From Actinomycetes bacterium (GTDB lineage Bacteria; Actinomycetota; Acidimicrobiia; Acidimicrobiales; Ilumatobacteraceae), in NCBI GenBank assembly GCA_025351965.1, contig JANXUX010000082.1:1-36956 (forward strand): a stretch of DNA of 36,956 nucleotides, in the 5' to 3' direction. The notes beneath the pieces were generated by a model. The model did no database searches. It was not told where the DNA came from and saw only the letters and a list, made by a program, of their open reading frames with translations. The position numbers and the translations under genes were made by a program. Shown piece after piece: positions 1 through 7,936 of the stretch. How positions within the stretch are numbered: position 1 is the first letter of the stretch; each line of letters starts with the position of its first letter.

Positions 1-481
1 CGTGGATCAGCAGCGTGCCACCGGGGCGCACCCGGGCACCCCACTGCTGGATGTCCTTGCGGGCGGGCGCGAAGCGGTGCGCGCCGTCGATGTAGAGCAC
101 GTCGATCTGGCCCTCGACATCGGCGTGCGCAGTGTCGCTCATCGCCCGCACGTGACGGACCCGATCGGCGACCCCGGCATCGATCAGGTTGGCGGTGAAC
201 ACCTCGTGATCGATCGACGCCTCGGCCGCAAAGCCGTCGATCTCGTTGGGGCCGCGGTCGTTGCCGGCGTGGGGATCGATCGCGACGATCGCCACCCCGT
301 CCGGCGCCGCCGACGCAAGCACGATGGTGCTGCGGCCACGGAAGCTGCCGATCTCCACGATCTGGTCCCCGGCGTGGCATGCCGCCGCCGCGGTGTAGAG
401 GGCCTGGGCCTGATCCGGTGACATCCAGCCGTCGACACCGTCGACGGACTCCAGCACCTCGGGAAACGGTTTGATGGTCAT
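1..481 (-). CDS. class I SAM-dependent methyltransferase, C-terminus cut by window edge
   Basis: The visible 160 residues read as a Rossmann-fold methyltransferase of the Methyltransf_24 / cephalosporin hydroxylase-like kind. The SAM-binding glycine motif is VEIGSFRGRSTI near residues 42-53, followed by an acidic strand end (VAIVAIDPHAG) and a later IDVLYIDGAH strand typical of this family, with a conserved YIDGAH. The start ATG at 481 overlaps the stop of the upstream UbiA gene by four bases (ATGA), so the two are translationally coupled. The substrate cannot be told from sequence. Placement after a polyprenyl-phosphate phosphoribosyltransferase suggests a cell-envelope or glycolipid role, which is inference. 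The 3' end lies outside the window. Confidence 0.8.
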   Translation of the reverse strand, partial: MTIKPFPEVLESVDGVDGWMSPDQAQALYTAAAACHAGDQIVEIGSFRGRSTIVLASAAPDGVAIVAIDPHAGNDRGPNEIDGFAAEASIDHEVFTANLIDAGVADRVRHVRAMSDTAHADVEGQIDVLYIDGAHRFAPARKDIQQWGARVRPGGTLLIH

Positions 482-1380
482 GCGATGTACACCCCTGTTG
501 CAAAGACGGCGACCCAGATCAGGCCGAGGATCTGGATCGTCCGGTCGGCGGCGAAGATCTCCTCCGGCGCGGCCCCGTGGCCCTGCTCGAGGATGAGCAG
601 ATAGCGCAACAGGGCCGTCAGCATCGGAACGATGGAGAGCTGGTAGAAGAGCAGTGAGTGCGAGTGGGCTACGGTGTTGATCGTGGTGACGTTGACCGAA
701 CCGGCCTTGCCCTCGAAGGCCCAGATGCAGTACGAGACGAGCGTCGCACAGCAACTGATGGACAGCACGATGCGTAGGAACCCGAGCGAATAGTCGTCGA
801 GCGTGGCCCGCGCAGTGGCGGGCGCATCGCCCAGCTCGCGTAGCTCGGCGTAGCGCTTGCCGGTGACGATGAACAGCGAGCCGAACGTGGTGGTCAGCAC
901 GAACCAGGAGCTCATCGGCACCTGCGTCGCTGCCGCGCCGGCGACGGCGCGCACGACGAACCCGCTCGCGACGGCAACGAGATCGACGACCGCGATGTGC
1001 TTCCAGATCTTGCTGTACGACGTGGTGACGACGACGTAGACGACGCACGCCACGCCCGCCTGCCAGCGGGTGGTGAATGCCAGCGCCGGGCCGCCGATCA
1101 GCAGCAACGTGCCGACGATGCGGGCAACACCGAGCGGGACCGCGCCGCTGGCGATCGGCCGGAACCGCTTCTTCGGATGCACGCGATCGGCCTCGACGTC
1201 GAGGATGTCGTTCCAGAAGTACGTACCCGCGCTGGCCATGCAGAACGCGACGAACGCGATCACGGCGCGGGTCAACGGCTGGCTGTGAGTGAGCACGCCG
1301 GCGGCCCCGGGCGCAGCGAAGACGAGCACGTTCTTGGCCCACTGCTTCGGGCGGGCCTCCTTGATCAACGCCTTGATCAC
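478..1380 (-). CDS. ubiA: decaprenyl-phosphate phosphoribosyltransferase (UbiA family)
   Basis: Multipass membrane prenyltransferase-fold protein of 300 residues, the usual size. The Asp-rich motif NDxxDxxxD is complete at about residues 57-65 (NDILDVEAD) and is followed by RVHPKKRFRPIASG, the signature seen in the mycobacterial Rv3806c group. These enzymes transfer phosphoribose from PRPP to decaprenyl phosphate, the first committed step to decaprenylphosphoryl arabinose used for arabinan. The second conserved segment, YAELRELGD...DDYSLGFLR, is also present near residues 177-203. It starts with ATG inside a four-base overlap with the HAD phosphatase gene and ends in a four-base overlap with the methyltransferase. 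Membrane segments cover most of the rest. The assignment within UbiA rests on motif context; another polyprenyl substrate is possible. Confidence 0.85.
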   Translation of the reverse strand: MIKALIKEARPKQWAKNVLVFAAPGAAGVLTHSQPLTRAVIAFVAFCMASAGTYFWNDILDVEADRVHPKKRFRPIASGAVPLGVARIVGTLLLIGGPALAFTTRWQAGVACVVYVVVTTSYSKIWKHIAVVDLVAVASGFVVRAVAGAAATQVPMSSWFVLTTTFGSLFIVTGKRYAELRELGDAPATARATLDDYSLGFLRIVLSISCCATLVSYCIWAFEGKAGSVNVTTINTVAHSHSLLFYQLSIVPMLTALLRYLLILEQGHGAAPEEIFAADRTIQILGLIWVAVFATGVYIA

Positions 1381-2009
1381 GCAGGCACCGCATCGATCAC
1401 GATGTCCTTGACGAGGAACGGATGCTGCGCCGCGGCAAGCATCTCGCGATCACCGGCACTGTCACCGTAGGCCCAGAGGTCGGCGCCGGCGAGGCCCGCC
1501 GCGACCATCCACGAGTCCAGCCGGCGCCACTTCTCGGGCCCACGACAGTTGCCACCGGCCATTTCCCCAGTGTACCGACCGTCTCTGGCCACCACCGGCT
1601 CCGTGCACAGTACGGCGTCGACGCCGAGCGCCGCACCGAGCGCACGCAAGTAGACACCCAGCGAGGCGGAGACGATGACGATGCGGTGCCCCTGGTCGCG
1701 ATGCCAGGCCAGGCGGGCGGCGGTGTCAGGCCGCATCCACGTGGCGTGGACCGTCTCGGCAAACCGCTCACCGAGCCGCACGACGTCGGTCTCGCGACGA
1801 CCGGTGAACGCGGCGCGGATCGCGACGGCCTTGATCCGGTCGCGATCACGACGGAGCAGGCCATTCGCGATCGCCAGAGGATGCGCAGCGATGCCGGCAA
1901 TCAGGCGGCCACGGCCGACGAGCAGCTCGAGGAACGGTACGACGCAGTCCCGGGTCGTCAGCGTGCCGTCGACGTCGAACGCCGCAACCGCCGGCGGGAC
2001 GTCACTCAC
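1377..2009 (-). CDS. HAD-IB family phosphatase (SerB-like)
   Basis: A 210-residue HAD hydrolase. Motif I is AFDVDGTLT near residues 9-17, motif II is VSAS, the lysine of motif III lies in GPEKWRRL, and motif IV is YGDSAGDREML, so all catalytic residues are present. The GTG start at 2009 is chosen because a GAGG ribosome-binding site lies eight bases upstream and the reading frame further upstream runs antisense-like through aroA. The gene follows aroA by ten bases and overlaps the ubiA start by four bases. HAD-IB enzymes remove phosphate from small phosphomonoesters. The tight coupling to the phosphoribosyltransferase makes a phosphatase step on the 5-phosphoribosyl lipid an attractive role, but this is inference; phosphoserine phosphatase is the main alternative. 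Confidence 0.8.
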   Translation of the reverse strand: MSDVPPAVAAFDVDGTLTTRDCVVPFLELLVGRGRLIAGIAAHPLAIANGLLRRDRDRIKAVAIRAAFTGRRETDVVRLGERFAETVHATWMRPDTAARLAWHRDQGHRIVIVSASLGVYLRALGAALGVDAVLCTEPVVARDGRYTGEMAGGNCRGPEKWRRLDSWMVAAGLAGADLWAYGDSAGDREMLAAAQHPFLVKDIVIDAVPA

Positions 2010-2019
2010 GGCCGGATCC

Positions 2020-3375
2020 TCACAGCACGTCCTCGACAGAGTCGGGTGAGCCGTTGCCGACACGGATCCCTTCGAGCGCCGGCCAGAAGTCGGGCCAGCT
2101 CTTGGACACCACGTCGGGGTCGTGCACACGCATGCCGCCAAGACGGAGCCCGAGGACGCCGAACGACATCGCCAGGCGGTGGTCGTGGTGGGTGTCGACG
2201 CCGGCCCCGGCTCCGAACCCGGGCTCGATGCGTAGGCCGTCCTCGCGTTCGGTGACGTCGATGCCGCATTTGCGCAACTCGTGGGCGAGGTCACCGATCC
2301 GGTCGCTCTCCTTGGCGCGGATGAACCCGACGCCACCGATCTCGGTCGGTGTCGTCGCGAACGGTGCGATGACAGCCAGCGTCGGCACGAGATCGGAGAG
2401 GTCGGCCATGTCGATGGAGATGCCGATCAGCGGGCCATTTCGCTCGACGGTCGTGCCGCTCGCGTCTCGGTGCACCGCGCAGCCCATCTCGGCGAGCACG
2501 TCGGCAAACCCGGCGTCGCCCTGCAACGCATCCGGGCCAAGGCCTTCGACGCGCACCCAACCGCCGCAGATCGCAGCTGCGGCGAGCGGATAACTGGCCG
2601 TGCTGGCATCGGGCTCGATCGCGTAGGTGCGCGCAACATACCGGCCCTGACCGACCGCGACGTGGGACGCTCCGACCTCGACGGCATCGACCCCGAACGA
2701 CGCCATGACCGCAGCCGTGATCGCCAGGTACGGGCGTGAGATCAAGGGTGTTGTCAGCTCGATACGCAGTCCGCCGGGCAGGTACGGCGCGATCAGCATC
2801 AGCGCAGTGATGTACTGGCTGCTCACGTCCCCACGGACCGCAACGGTGGCCGGTGACCCCGATGGCACGACGCGGTCGCCGGCGCGATCGCCGACGCCGG
2901 TGACCGTCACCGGCAGGTGACCCCACGTCTCACCGGCCACGATCCCGGCACCGAGTGCGACGAGTGCGTCGTGCAGCGGCGCCATCGGTCGCCCACGCAA
3001 CGGCGCGTCGCCGTCGACGAGATAGTGGCCCGGTCCCAGCGCGCACAGCGCCGTGATGAACCGCGAGGTCGTGCCGGCCAGGCGAGTCGACAGTGTGAGC
3101 GGGCCGTCATGCAGCCGGCCCGCCGTGCCGTGCACCCGCACGATTGACGGGTCGTGCGGGTCCGGTGCGACGCCGGCTCCGAGCAGGGCGACGCAGTCGA
3201 GCATCGCGGCGGTGTCGTCGCCGCCGGGCACGTTGTGCAGCACTGATTCGCCACCGGCGAGCGTCGCGCAGATCAGCGCCCGGTTGGCGATGCTCTTGCT
3301 GCCCGGCACGATGACGACTGCGGCGAGCCGATGGTGCGCCGGCTGCACGTGGTGGACGGCTGAGAGTTCGGCCAT
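2020..3375 (-). CDS. aroA: 3-phosphoshikimate 1-carboxyvinyltransferase (EPSP synthase)
   Basis: 451 residues, normal for the family. It catalyses transfer of enolpyruvyl from phosphoenolpyruvate to shikimate 3-phosphate in the cytoplasm. Visible signatures are the N-terminal PGSKSIANRAL (phosphate-binding, residues about 24-34), LAGTTSRF, the DGDAPLRGRPM loop, SQYITALMLIAPYL, the catalytic segment IKAKESDR-like FIRAKESDRIGDLAHEL, and the C-terminal DHRLAMSFGVLGLRL. The ATG start overlaps the tyrA stop by one base (TGATG). Being next to tyrA places two aromatic amino-acid steps in one transcript. Nothing in it looks broken. Confidence 0.96.
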   Translation of the reverse strand: MAELSAVHHVQPAHHRLAAVVIVPGSKSIANRALICATLAGGESVLHNVPGGDDTAAMLDCVALLGAGVAPDPHDPSIVRVHGTAGRLHDGPLTLSTRLAGTTSRFITALCALGPGHYLVDGDAPLRGRPMAPLHDALVALGAGIVAGETWGHLPVTVTGVGDRAGDRVVPSGSPATVAVRGDVSSQYITALMLIAPYLPGGLRIELTTPLISRPYLAITAAVMASFGVDAVEVGASHVAVGQGRYVARTYAIEPDASTASYPLAAAAICGGWVRVEGLGPDALQGDAGFADVLAEMGCAVHRDASGTTVERNGPLIGISIDMADLSDLVPTLAVIAPFATTPTEIGGVGFIRAKESDRIGDLAHELRKCGIDVTEREDGLRIEPGFGAGAGVDTHHDHRLAMSFGVLGLRLGGMRVHDPDVVSKSWPDFWPALEGIRVGNGSPDSVEDVL

Positions 3376-4439
3376 CAGTCGAGCCGCTGCACGGCAGGGC
3401 GGAACCCACGTGCGAGCAGCCCACCGCGGAACAGGTCGGCCGAAGACGCGTCGACGAGGAAGACGAGCACGCCACGGTTGCCCTCGAGGCTGTGCACGAC
3501 CTCGAAGCTGGAAACGTTGACATCGAGCTCGGCAGCGAGGGTGAACACCTCCGCTGCGGCGCCGGTGCGGTCCGGGATGGGAATCCGGACCTCGGCCAGC
3601 TCGCTCGGCTGAACGACGCGCATCGGCAGGTTGGCACGAGCTTCGCGTGCGCGCCGCAAGCGGTCGAGCAGCGCGGCGCGGTCGTCGTCGCGCACGATGT
3701 CGCGCATCCGCTGCAGACCGTCGATGAGACCATCGAGGCCGTCGAGGATCGCCTCGCGGTTCTCGGTGCAGATGTCGAGCCAGATCCCGGGATGGCCGCT
3801 GGCGATACGGGTCATGTCGCGAAAGCCTCCGGCCGCCAAACGCAGCAACGCGGCGTGCTCCTCGGCGCGCTCAGAGGCCAGACCCATCAGCGTCGCCGCG
3901 GCGAGGTGGGGCACATGGCTGACGACGGCGACGACCTGGTCGTGCCGGCGGGGGTCCAATGCCACGACTTCTGCGCCGAGCTCGGCGACGATCGACGCGA
4001 CGGATGCGAACGTCGCGTCGGCGGTCGTCGGCGTCGGGGTCAGGACCCACACCGCGCCGAGGAACATGGTCGCGTCGGCGCCGTCGAGGCCCTCCAGCTC
4101 GCTGCCGGCCATCGGGTGCCCGCCGACGAAGCGGGGGTCCTCGATCGACGCGGCGATGCCGCCCTTGACGCTGCCGACATCGGTGATGATGCCCGTGGTT
4201 TCGGCGAGGGCGCGTTTGACCTGATCAGCGACCGTGAGGACGGGCGTGGCGATGAACGTGATGTCGACGACTTCGCTCAGGCCCTGCTCGTCGAGCACGC
4301 CGATCGTGAGGGCGCGATCGACGCGAGCCTGGTCGTGATCCTCTCCGGACACGTGCCAGCCGCGCTCGCGCAAGGCCAGCCCGATCGACCCGCCGATGAG
4401 GCCGAGGCCGACGATGTTGGCACGTCGCTGAGTGATCAC
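3375..4439 (-). CDS. tyrA: prephenate dehydrogenase with C-terminal ACT domain
   Basis: 354 residues from a GTG start. The N-terminal NAD(P)-binding motif GLGLIGGSIGLAL lies at about residues 11-23; GGHPMAGSELEG and the SHVPHLAAATL segment carry the residues conserved in the prephenate dehydrogenase family. Residues about 283-354 (from VRIPIPDRTGAAAEVF onward) form an ACT domain, which in this family gives feedback control by tyrosine. The product is 4-hydroxyphenylpyruvate for tyrosine synthesis. The GTG start overlaps the stop of the upstream pseudouridine synthase by four bases (GTGA), and its stop overlaps aroA by one base. Arogenate as alternative substrate cannot be ruled out. Confidence 0.93.
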   Translation of the reverse strand: MITQRRANIVGLGLIGGSIGLALRERGWHVSGEDHDQARVDRALTIGVLDEQGLSEVVDITFIATPVLTVADQVKRALAETTGIITDVGSVKGGIAASIEDPRFVGGHPMAGSELEGLDGADATMFLGAVWVLTPTPTTADATFASVASIVAELGAEVVALDPRRHDQVVAVVSHVPHLAAATLMGLASERAEEHAALLRLAAGGFRDMTRIASGHPGIWLDICTENREAILDGLDGLIDGLQRMRDIVRDDDRAALLDRLRRAREARANLPMRVVQPSELAEVRIPIPDRTGAAAEVFTLAAELDVNVSSFEVVHSLEGNRGVLVFLVDASSADLFRGGLLARGFRPAVQRLD

Positions 4440-5332
4440 GGCCGCCGATCGTAGCTGCGGGGTGCGCCGGCAACCGCTTCGACCAACTGACGAACCTCGT
4501 CGGGCAGCAGCTTGCGCCAGTCCCCCGGCGCAAGGGTCGAGTCGCGCAGCGGTCCGATGCGCACCCGCACCAGACGCTGCACCGGGAAGCCGATGGCGTC
4601 ACACATCCGGCGCACCTGACGGTTACGGCCCTCGTGGATCGTGATCCGCAGCAGCCCGGGGCTGAGCTGACTGGCCCGCGCCGGAGCGGTCATCCCGTCG
4701 TCCAACTCGATGCCGTCGCGCAGCCGCTTCAGGGCGCTGGCCGGGACGTTACCGACGACGGAGGCGAGGTACTCCTTCTCGACGCCGTGGCTCGGGTGGG
4801 AGATGCGGTTGGCGAGCTCGCCGTCGTTGGTCAGCAGCAGCAGGCCTTCGGTGTCGGAGTCGAGGCGACCGACCGAGAACACCCGTGGCTCGTCGGGCAC
4901 GATCGAGACGACCGTGGGACGACCCTGCGGATCGCTGGCGGTCGTGATCACTCCAGCCGGTTTGTTGAGCAGGTAGTAGACGATGTCCGGACGCAGCCCG
5001 ATCGGCACACCATCGACTTCGACCGTGTCCGTGTCGACATCGACGCGCCGACCGAGCACCGCGATCTCGCCGTTGACGGCGACCCGCCCATCGGCGATCA
5101 GCTCCTCGCACAACCGGCGGCTGCCCCAACCCCGCAGGGCGAGCACCTTCTGCAGCCGCTCCCCCGTCGCTGTCGCGCGCTGATCGGCCCACTGCTCCCA
5201 GAGTGGCTTCTCCAGCGGCTTCTCCAGCGGCCTCTCCAGTGGCCGGTCCGCCGGTCGATCCGCCGGACTCGCAGATGCGGCAGCGCGCGGCCGAACCGCC
5301 CGGATGGCCGACCGTCGGGGACGCTCGGTCAC
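4436..5332 (-). CDS. rluB: pseudouridine synthase, RluB/RsuA family
   Basis: 298 residues. An N-terminal tail of about 58 residues is rich in Pro, Arg, Glu and Lys and contains five four-residue repeats of the type (A/L)-(D/E)-(R/K)-P. It is followed by an S4 RNA-binding domain (LQKVLALRGWGSRRLCEEL) and the catalytic domain with the GRLDSDTEGLLLLTNDG motif, whose Asp is the nucleophile, then EYLASV and GRNRQVRRMCDAIG. The family modifies U2605-type positions of 23S rRNA or an equivalent uridine in 16S rRNA. The GTG start at 5332 overlaps the scpB stop by four bases. The scpA-scpB-rluB order is common in Gram-positive bacteria. RluB versus RsuA specificity is inferred from that context. Confidence 0.9.
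   Translation of the reverse strand: MTERPRRSAIRAVRPRAAASASPADRPADRPLERPLEKPLEKPLWEQWADQRATATGERLQKVLALRGWGSRRLCEELIADGRVAVNGEIAVLGRRVDVDTDTVEVDGVPIGLRPDIVYYLLNKPAGVITTASDPQGRPTVVSIVPDEPRVFSVGRLDSDTEGLLLLTNDGELANRISHPSHGVEKEYLASVVGNVPASALKRLRDGIELDDGMTAPARASQLSPGLLRITIHEGRNRQVRRMCDAIGFPVQRLVRVRIGPLRDSTLAPGDWRKLLPDEVRQLVEAVAGAPRSYDRRP
5202..5261 (-). repeat. 12-base tandem repeat inside rluB
   Basis: Five consecutive 12-base units (for example AGTGGCTTCTCC, AGCGGCTTCTCC and AGCGGCCTCTCC on the plus strand) encode repeated four-residue blocks such as LEKP, LEKP, LERP, ADRP, ADRP in the disordered N-terminal tail of the pseudouridine synthase. The first three units differ by only one or two bases, so copy number may vary between strains. 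Confidence 0.85.
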
Positions 5333-6033
5333 GACGGGTCCGGCAGTGATGGGGTGTTCGCGCGCAGCAGCTTGGGGTCGGCGTCCGGGGCGCGCAGGCC
5401 GTACTCCAGCGCCTCGACCACCTCGGCGGCGGGCACGAACTCGGCGAGCGGCGGAAGGTCGGACAGCGAGTTCAGGCCCAGCTTCTCGAGGAACTGCGGG
5501 GTCGTGCCGAACAATGCGGCCTGGCCCGGCCCGGGATCGATCGCGACCTGGGCCACGTAGCCTCGCGCCGCGAGCGTGCGCAACACGCCGTCGGGATCCA
5601 CGCCGCGGATCGATGCGATCTGGGCACGCGAGATCGGCTGCTTGTAGGCAACGATGGCGAGGGTCTCGAGCGCAGCGCCACTCATCCGGGCCCGTTGTCC
5701 GTCGAGCAGGTACCGCTCCACGTACGGCGACATCTCCGCGTGGGTCTGGTACCGCCAACCGCCGGCGACCTCGACGAATTGGAACCCGTGGCCAGCCTGG
5801 TCGTACGCCTCGGCCAGCCCGGAACAGAGCTCACCGATCACGGCCAACGGTTGCTCCAACAGCTGGGCCAGCTGATCGGTCGGCACCGGTTCGGTGGCCA
5901 CGAGCACGATGGCCTCGATGGCGCGCACGATGTCCGCGTCCAGCGTCGCCGGTACGCCGCTCGGCTGGTCGATCGGCGCGTCCGCCGTCTGGGCCGTGTG
6001 TGTCGTCAACTCGTCCTGGATCTGCTCGTCCAT
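5329..6033 (-). CDS. scpB: segregation and condensation protein B
   Basis: 234 residues from the ATG at 6033, which lies four bases after the scpA stop. Residues about 35-200 contain the two winged-helix domains of ScpB, recognised by IEAIVLVATEPVPTDQLA, the GGWRYQTHAEMSPYVERYL strand and the highly conserved LSxAALETLAIVAYKQPISR-like segment (here SGAALETLAIVAYKQPISR) plus IRGVDPDGVLRTL. ScpB dimerises on ScpA as part of the Smc condensin complex in chromosome segregation. The acidic N-terminal 30 residues and the Pro-rich C-terminus are probably flexible. It overlaps rluB by four bases. Confidence 0.94.
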   Translation of the reverse strand: MDEQIQDELTTHTAQTADAPIDQPSGVPATLDADIVRAIEAIVLVATEPVPTDQLAQLLEQPLAVIGELCSGLAEAYDQAGHGFQFVEVAGGWRYQTHAEMSPYVERYLLDGQRARMSGAALETLAIVAYKQPISRAQIASIRGVDPDGVLRTLAARGYVAQVAIDPGPGQAALFGTTPQFLEKLGLNSLSDLPPLAEFVPAAEVVEALEYGLRAPDADPKLLRANTPSLPDPS

Positions 6034-6037
6034 GTCA

Positions 6038-6817
6038 TCAACCCTCGTAGTCGTCGATTGCCATCGCGCCGACCGAGACAGCGCCGCCGTCGCCGACCCA
6101 CACGATGTCGATGTCACCGAAGCGCTCGGTCTGGTCCAGCTCAACCAGGCCCTGCTTGAACATCTCCAGCAACGCCAGGAAGCGCACGATGACCTCCAGC
6201 CGCTCGACCAACCCGCTCGTGAGCCGCCGGAACGAGATGCGCCCGGCGCGGGGCAGTTCGTCGAGCAGCTCGGTCATCGCGTCCGACACACTTGCGCGCA
6301 CGGCCGAGACGTGGAACAGATCCACCGTCGGAATCGGTTTCGGCGTCGTGGCCCGGACGTAAGCGTTGTGCAGGTGGCGCGGCTTGACACCTTCGAGGAG
6401 ATCGGGCAACAAGGCTTCGAACCGCTCGTCGGGGCCGAGGACACGTCCGAACACACGGTCGGCGTCGTCGACCAGGTTGGCGAACACGCTCGCAACGTCT
6501 TTGAAGGTCTTGCATTCGAGCAGCCGGGCGAGCAGCAGGTCGCGTTCCTCCCACAGGGCCAGTTCATCGTCCAGATCGATGTCATCACGTCCGGGCAGCA
6601 GACGCCGGGCCTTGAGCTCGACGAGCGTCGACGCAATCAGCAAGAACTCCGTGGCGAGGTCGAGGTCAATGCTCTGCAGCTTCTCGACCTCGACGAGATA
6701 GGCATTCACGATGGTCGTCAGCGAGATCTCGTAGATGTCGACCTGCTCACCCAGGATCAGGTGCAGGAGGAGATCGAATGGTCCCTCGAACACCGGGGTC
6801 GACACGTCGTAAGCCAT
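6038..6817 (-). CDS. scpA: segregation and condensation protein A (kleisin)
   Basis: 259 residues. The start ATG at 6817 gives the canonical ScpA N-terminus, FEGPFDLLLHLI, at residues 9-20. The next helices (VDIYEISLTTIVNAYL, TEFLLIASTLVELKARRLLP) and the C-terminal winged helix (EVIVRFLALLEMFKQGLVEL) are also as expected. As kleisin it bridges the Smc heads and carries ScpB. It is the first gene of the long minus-strand operon reaching the left window edge. A TAGCCT box lies seven bases before the ATG and there is no ribosome-binding site, which fits a leaderless message. Confidence 0.94.
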   Translation of the reverse strand: MAYDVSTPVFEGPFDLLLHLILGEQVDIYEISLTTIVNAYLVEVEKLQSIDLDLATEFLLIASTLVELKARRLLPGRDDIDLDDELALWEERDLLLARLLECKTFKDVASVFANLVDDADRVFGRVLGPDERFEALLPDLLEGVKPRHLHNAYVRATTPKPIPTVDLFHVSAVRASVSDAMTELLDELPRAGRISFRRLTSGLVERLEVIVRFLALLEMFKQGLVELDQTERFGDIDIVWVGDGGAVSVGAMAIDDYEG

Positions 6818-6824
6818 CGTTGTC

Positions 6825-6830
6825 AGGCTA
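6825..6830 (-). promoter_or_regulatory. -10 box of leaderless scpA promoter
   Basis: TAGCCT (fits TANNNT) read on the minus strand, followed by seven bases and the scpA ATG. Transcription would begin at or next to the start codon. No clear -35 hexamer is seen. Confidence 0.55.
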
Positions 6831-6905
6831 CTGCGCGAGTGGCTCGGCCCCCGCTGAGCCACCGTTGCGCCCGAATTGGCAGAGGGCGTTCGGCTCCCGC
6901 TTCGT

Positions 6906-6911
6906 TAGTCT
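6906..6911 (+). promoter_or_regulatory. -10 box of leaderless trpS promoter
   Basis: TAGTCT followed by seven bases (ctgccag) and the GTG start of trpS. The absence of a Shine-Dalgarno sequence supports a leaderless transcript and helps decide the GTG start. Confidence 0.55.
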
Positions 6912-6918
6912 CTGCCAG

Positions 6919-7905
6919 GTGACTCGTGTGCTCTCGTGTATCCAACCCACCGGTGAAATGCAGCTCGGCAACTACTTCGGGGCGCTGCGCAACTGGGTGA
7001 TCGGCCAGTACGAGTGTGACGGCTTCTACGGCATCGTCGATCTGCATGCGCTCACCGTGACCGATCAGCCCGGCGTGGTCGGCCAGGCCACCCTCGAACT
7101 CGCGGCGATGTTCTTCGCAGTCGGCCTGGACCCAGAGGTGGCGACCGTGTTCGTGCAGAGCCACGTCCCCGAACACACCCAACTGTCGTGGATCGCCGAG
7201 TGCAACGTCAGCTACGGCGAGCTCAGCCGGATGACTCAGTTCAAGGACAAGTCGGCCAAGCGTGAGGGGGAATTCATCTCTGCCGGCCTGTTCAGCTACC
7301 CGGCATTGATGGCCGCAGACATCCTTCTCTACGACGCCGACGAGGTGCCGGTCGGCGACGATCAGCGACAGCACATCGAGATCACCCGCGACATCGCGAT
7401 CCGCTTCAACAGCCGGTTCGGCGACACGTTCGTGGTGCCCAGGGCCGTCATGCCACGTGCCGGCGCTCGAGTCATGGACCTCCAGGATCCGACCTCCAAG
7501 ATGAGCAAGTCGGCAGCCACCGACGCTGGACTGATCAACATGCTCGACGATCCCGCCTCGATCCTGAAGAAGTTCAAGCGCGCTGTGACCGACAGCGACA
7601 ACGAGGTCCGCTACGACCGCGAGCACAAGCCCGGGGTCAGCAACTTGCTCGATATCCACGCCGCTGCCACCGGACGCACGCAGCAGGAGGTCGCCGGCGA
7701 CTACACCCAATACGGCGCCCTCAAGGTCGCAACCGGCGAAGCCGTGATCGAGTTGTTGCGCCCGGTCCAGGCCCGCTACGCCGAGCTGATCGACGACAGA
7801 GCACAGCTCGCAGCGCTGCTGCGGACCGGGGCGGAGAAGGCGCGCGGGGTCGCCTCCGCAACCCTCGCCCGGGTCTACACCAATCTCGGACTGCTCCCAG
7901 CCTGA
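6919..7905 (+). CDS. trpS: tryptophanyl-tRNA synthetase
   Basis: 328 residues from the GTG at 6919, the usual bacterial TrpRS length. The class I HIGH-equivalent is QPTGEMQLGNYFGAL at residues about 9-23 and the KMSKS loop is intact in DPTSKMSKS. Other family marks are DLHALTV, the amino-acid pocket segment SYPALMAADILLYDADEVPVG and GDDQRQHIE. It charges tRNA-Trp with tryptophan using ATP. The gene is divergent from scpA with a 101-base gap that holds both -10 boxes. An earlier in-frame ATG at 6778 lies inside scpA and gives an unlike N-terminus, so it is rejected. Confidence 0.96.
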   Translation: MTRVLSCIQPTGEMQLGNYFGALRNWVIGQYECDGFYGIVDLHALTVTDQPGVVGQATLELAAMFFAVGLDPEVATVFVQSHVPEHTQLSWIAECNVSYGELSRMTQFKDKSAKREGEFISAGLFSYPALMAADILLYDADEVPVGDDQRQHIEITRDIAIRFNSRFGDTFVVPRAVMPRAGARVMDLQDPTSKMSKSAATDAGLINMLDDPASILKKFKRAVTDSDNEVRYDREHKPGVSNLLDIHAAATGRTQQEVAGDYTQYGALKVATGEAVIELLRPVQARYAELIDDRAQLAALLRTGAEKARGVASATLARVYTNLGLLPA

Positions 7906-7924
7906 GCCTCATTCGCCGACGGAT

Positions 7925-7930
7925 TATGGT
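7925..7930 (+). promoter_or_regulatory. -10 box of leaderless promoter for the membrane protein gene
   Basis: TATGGT followed by six bases (ggggcg) and the ATG at 7937. It lies in the 31-base gap after trpS, so this gene probably has its own leaderless start. Confidence 0.5.
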
Positions 7931-7936
7931 GGGGCG

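Noticed and set aside
1377-2336. The longer HAD-IB frame starting at 2336
   Set aside because: The extra 109 residues lie inside aroA out of frame, and a GTG with ribosome-binding site at 2009 begins right before the HAD motif.
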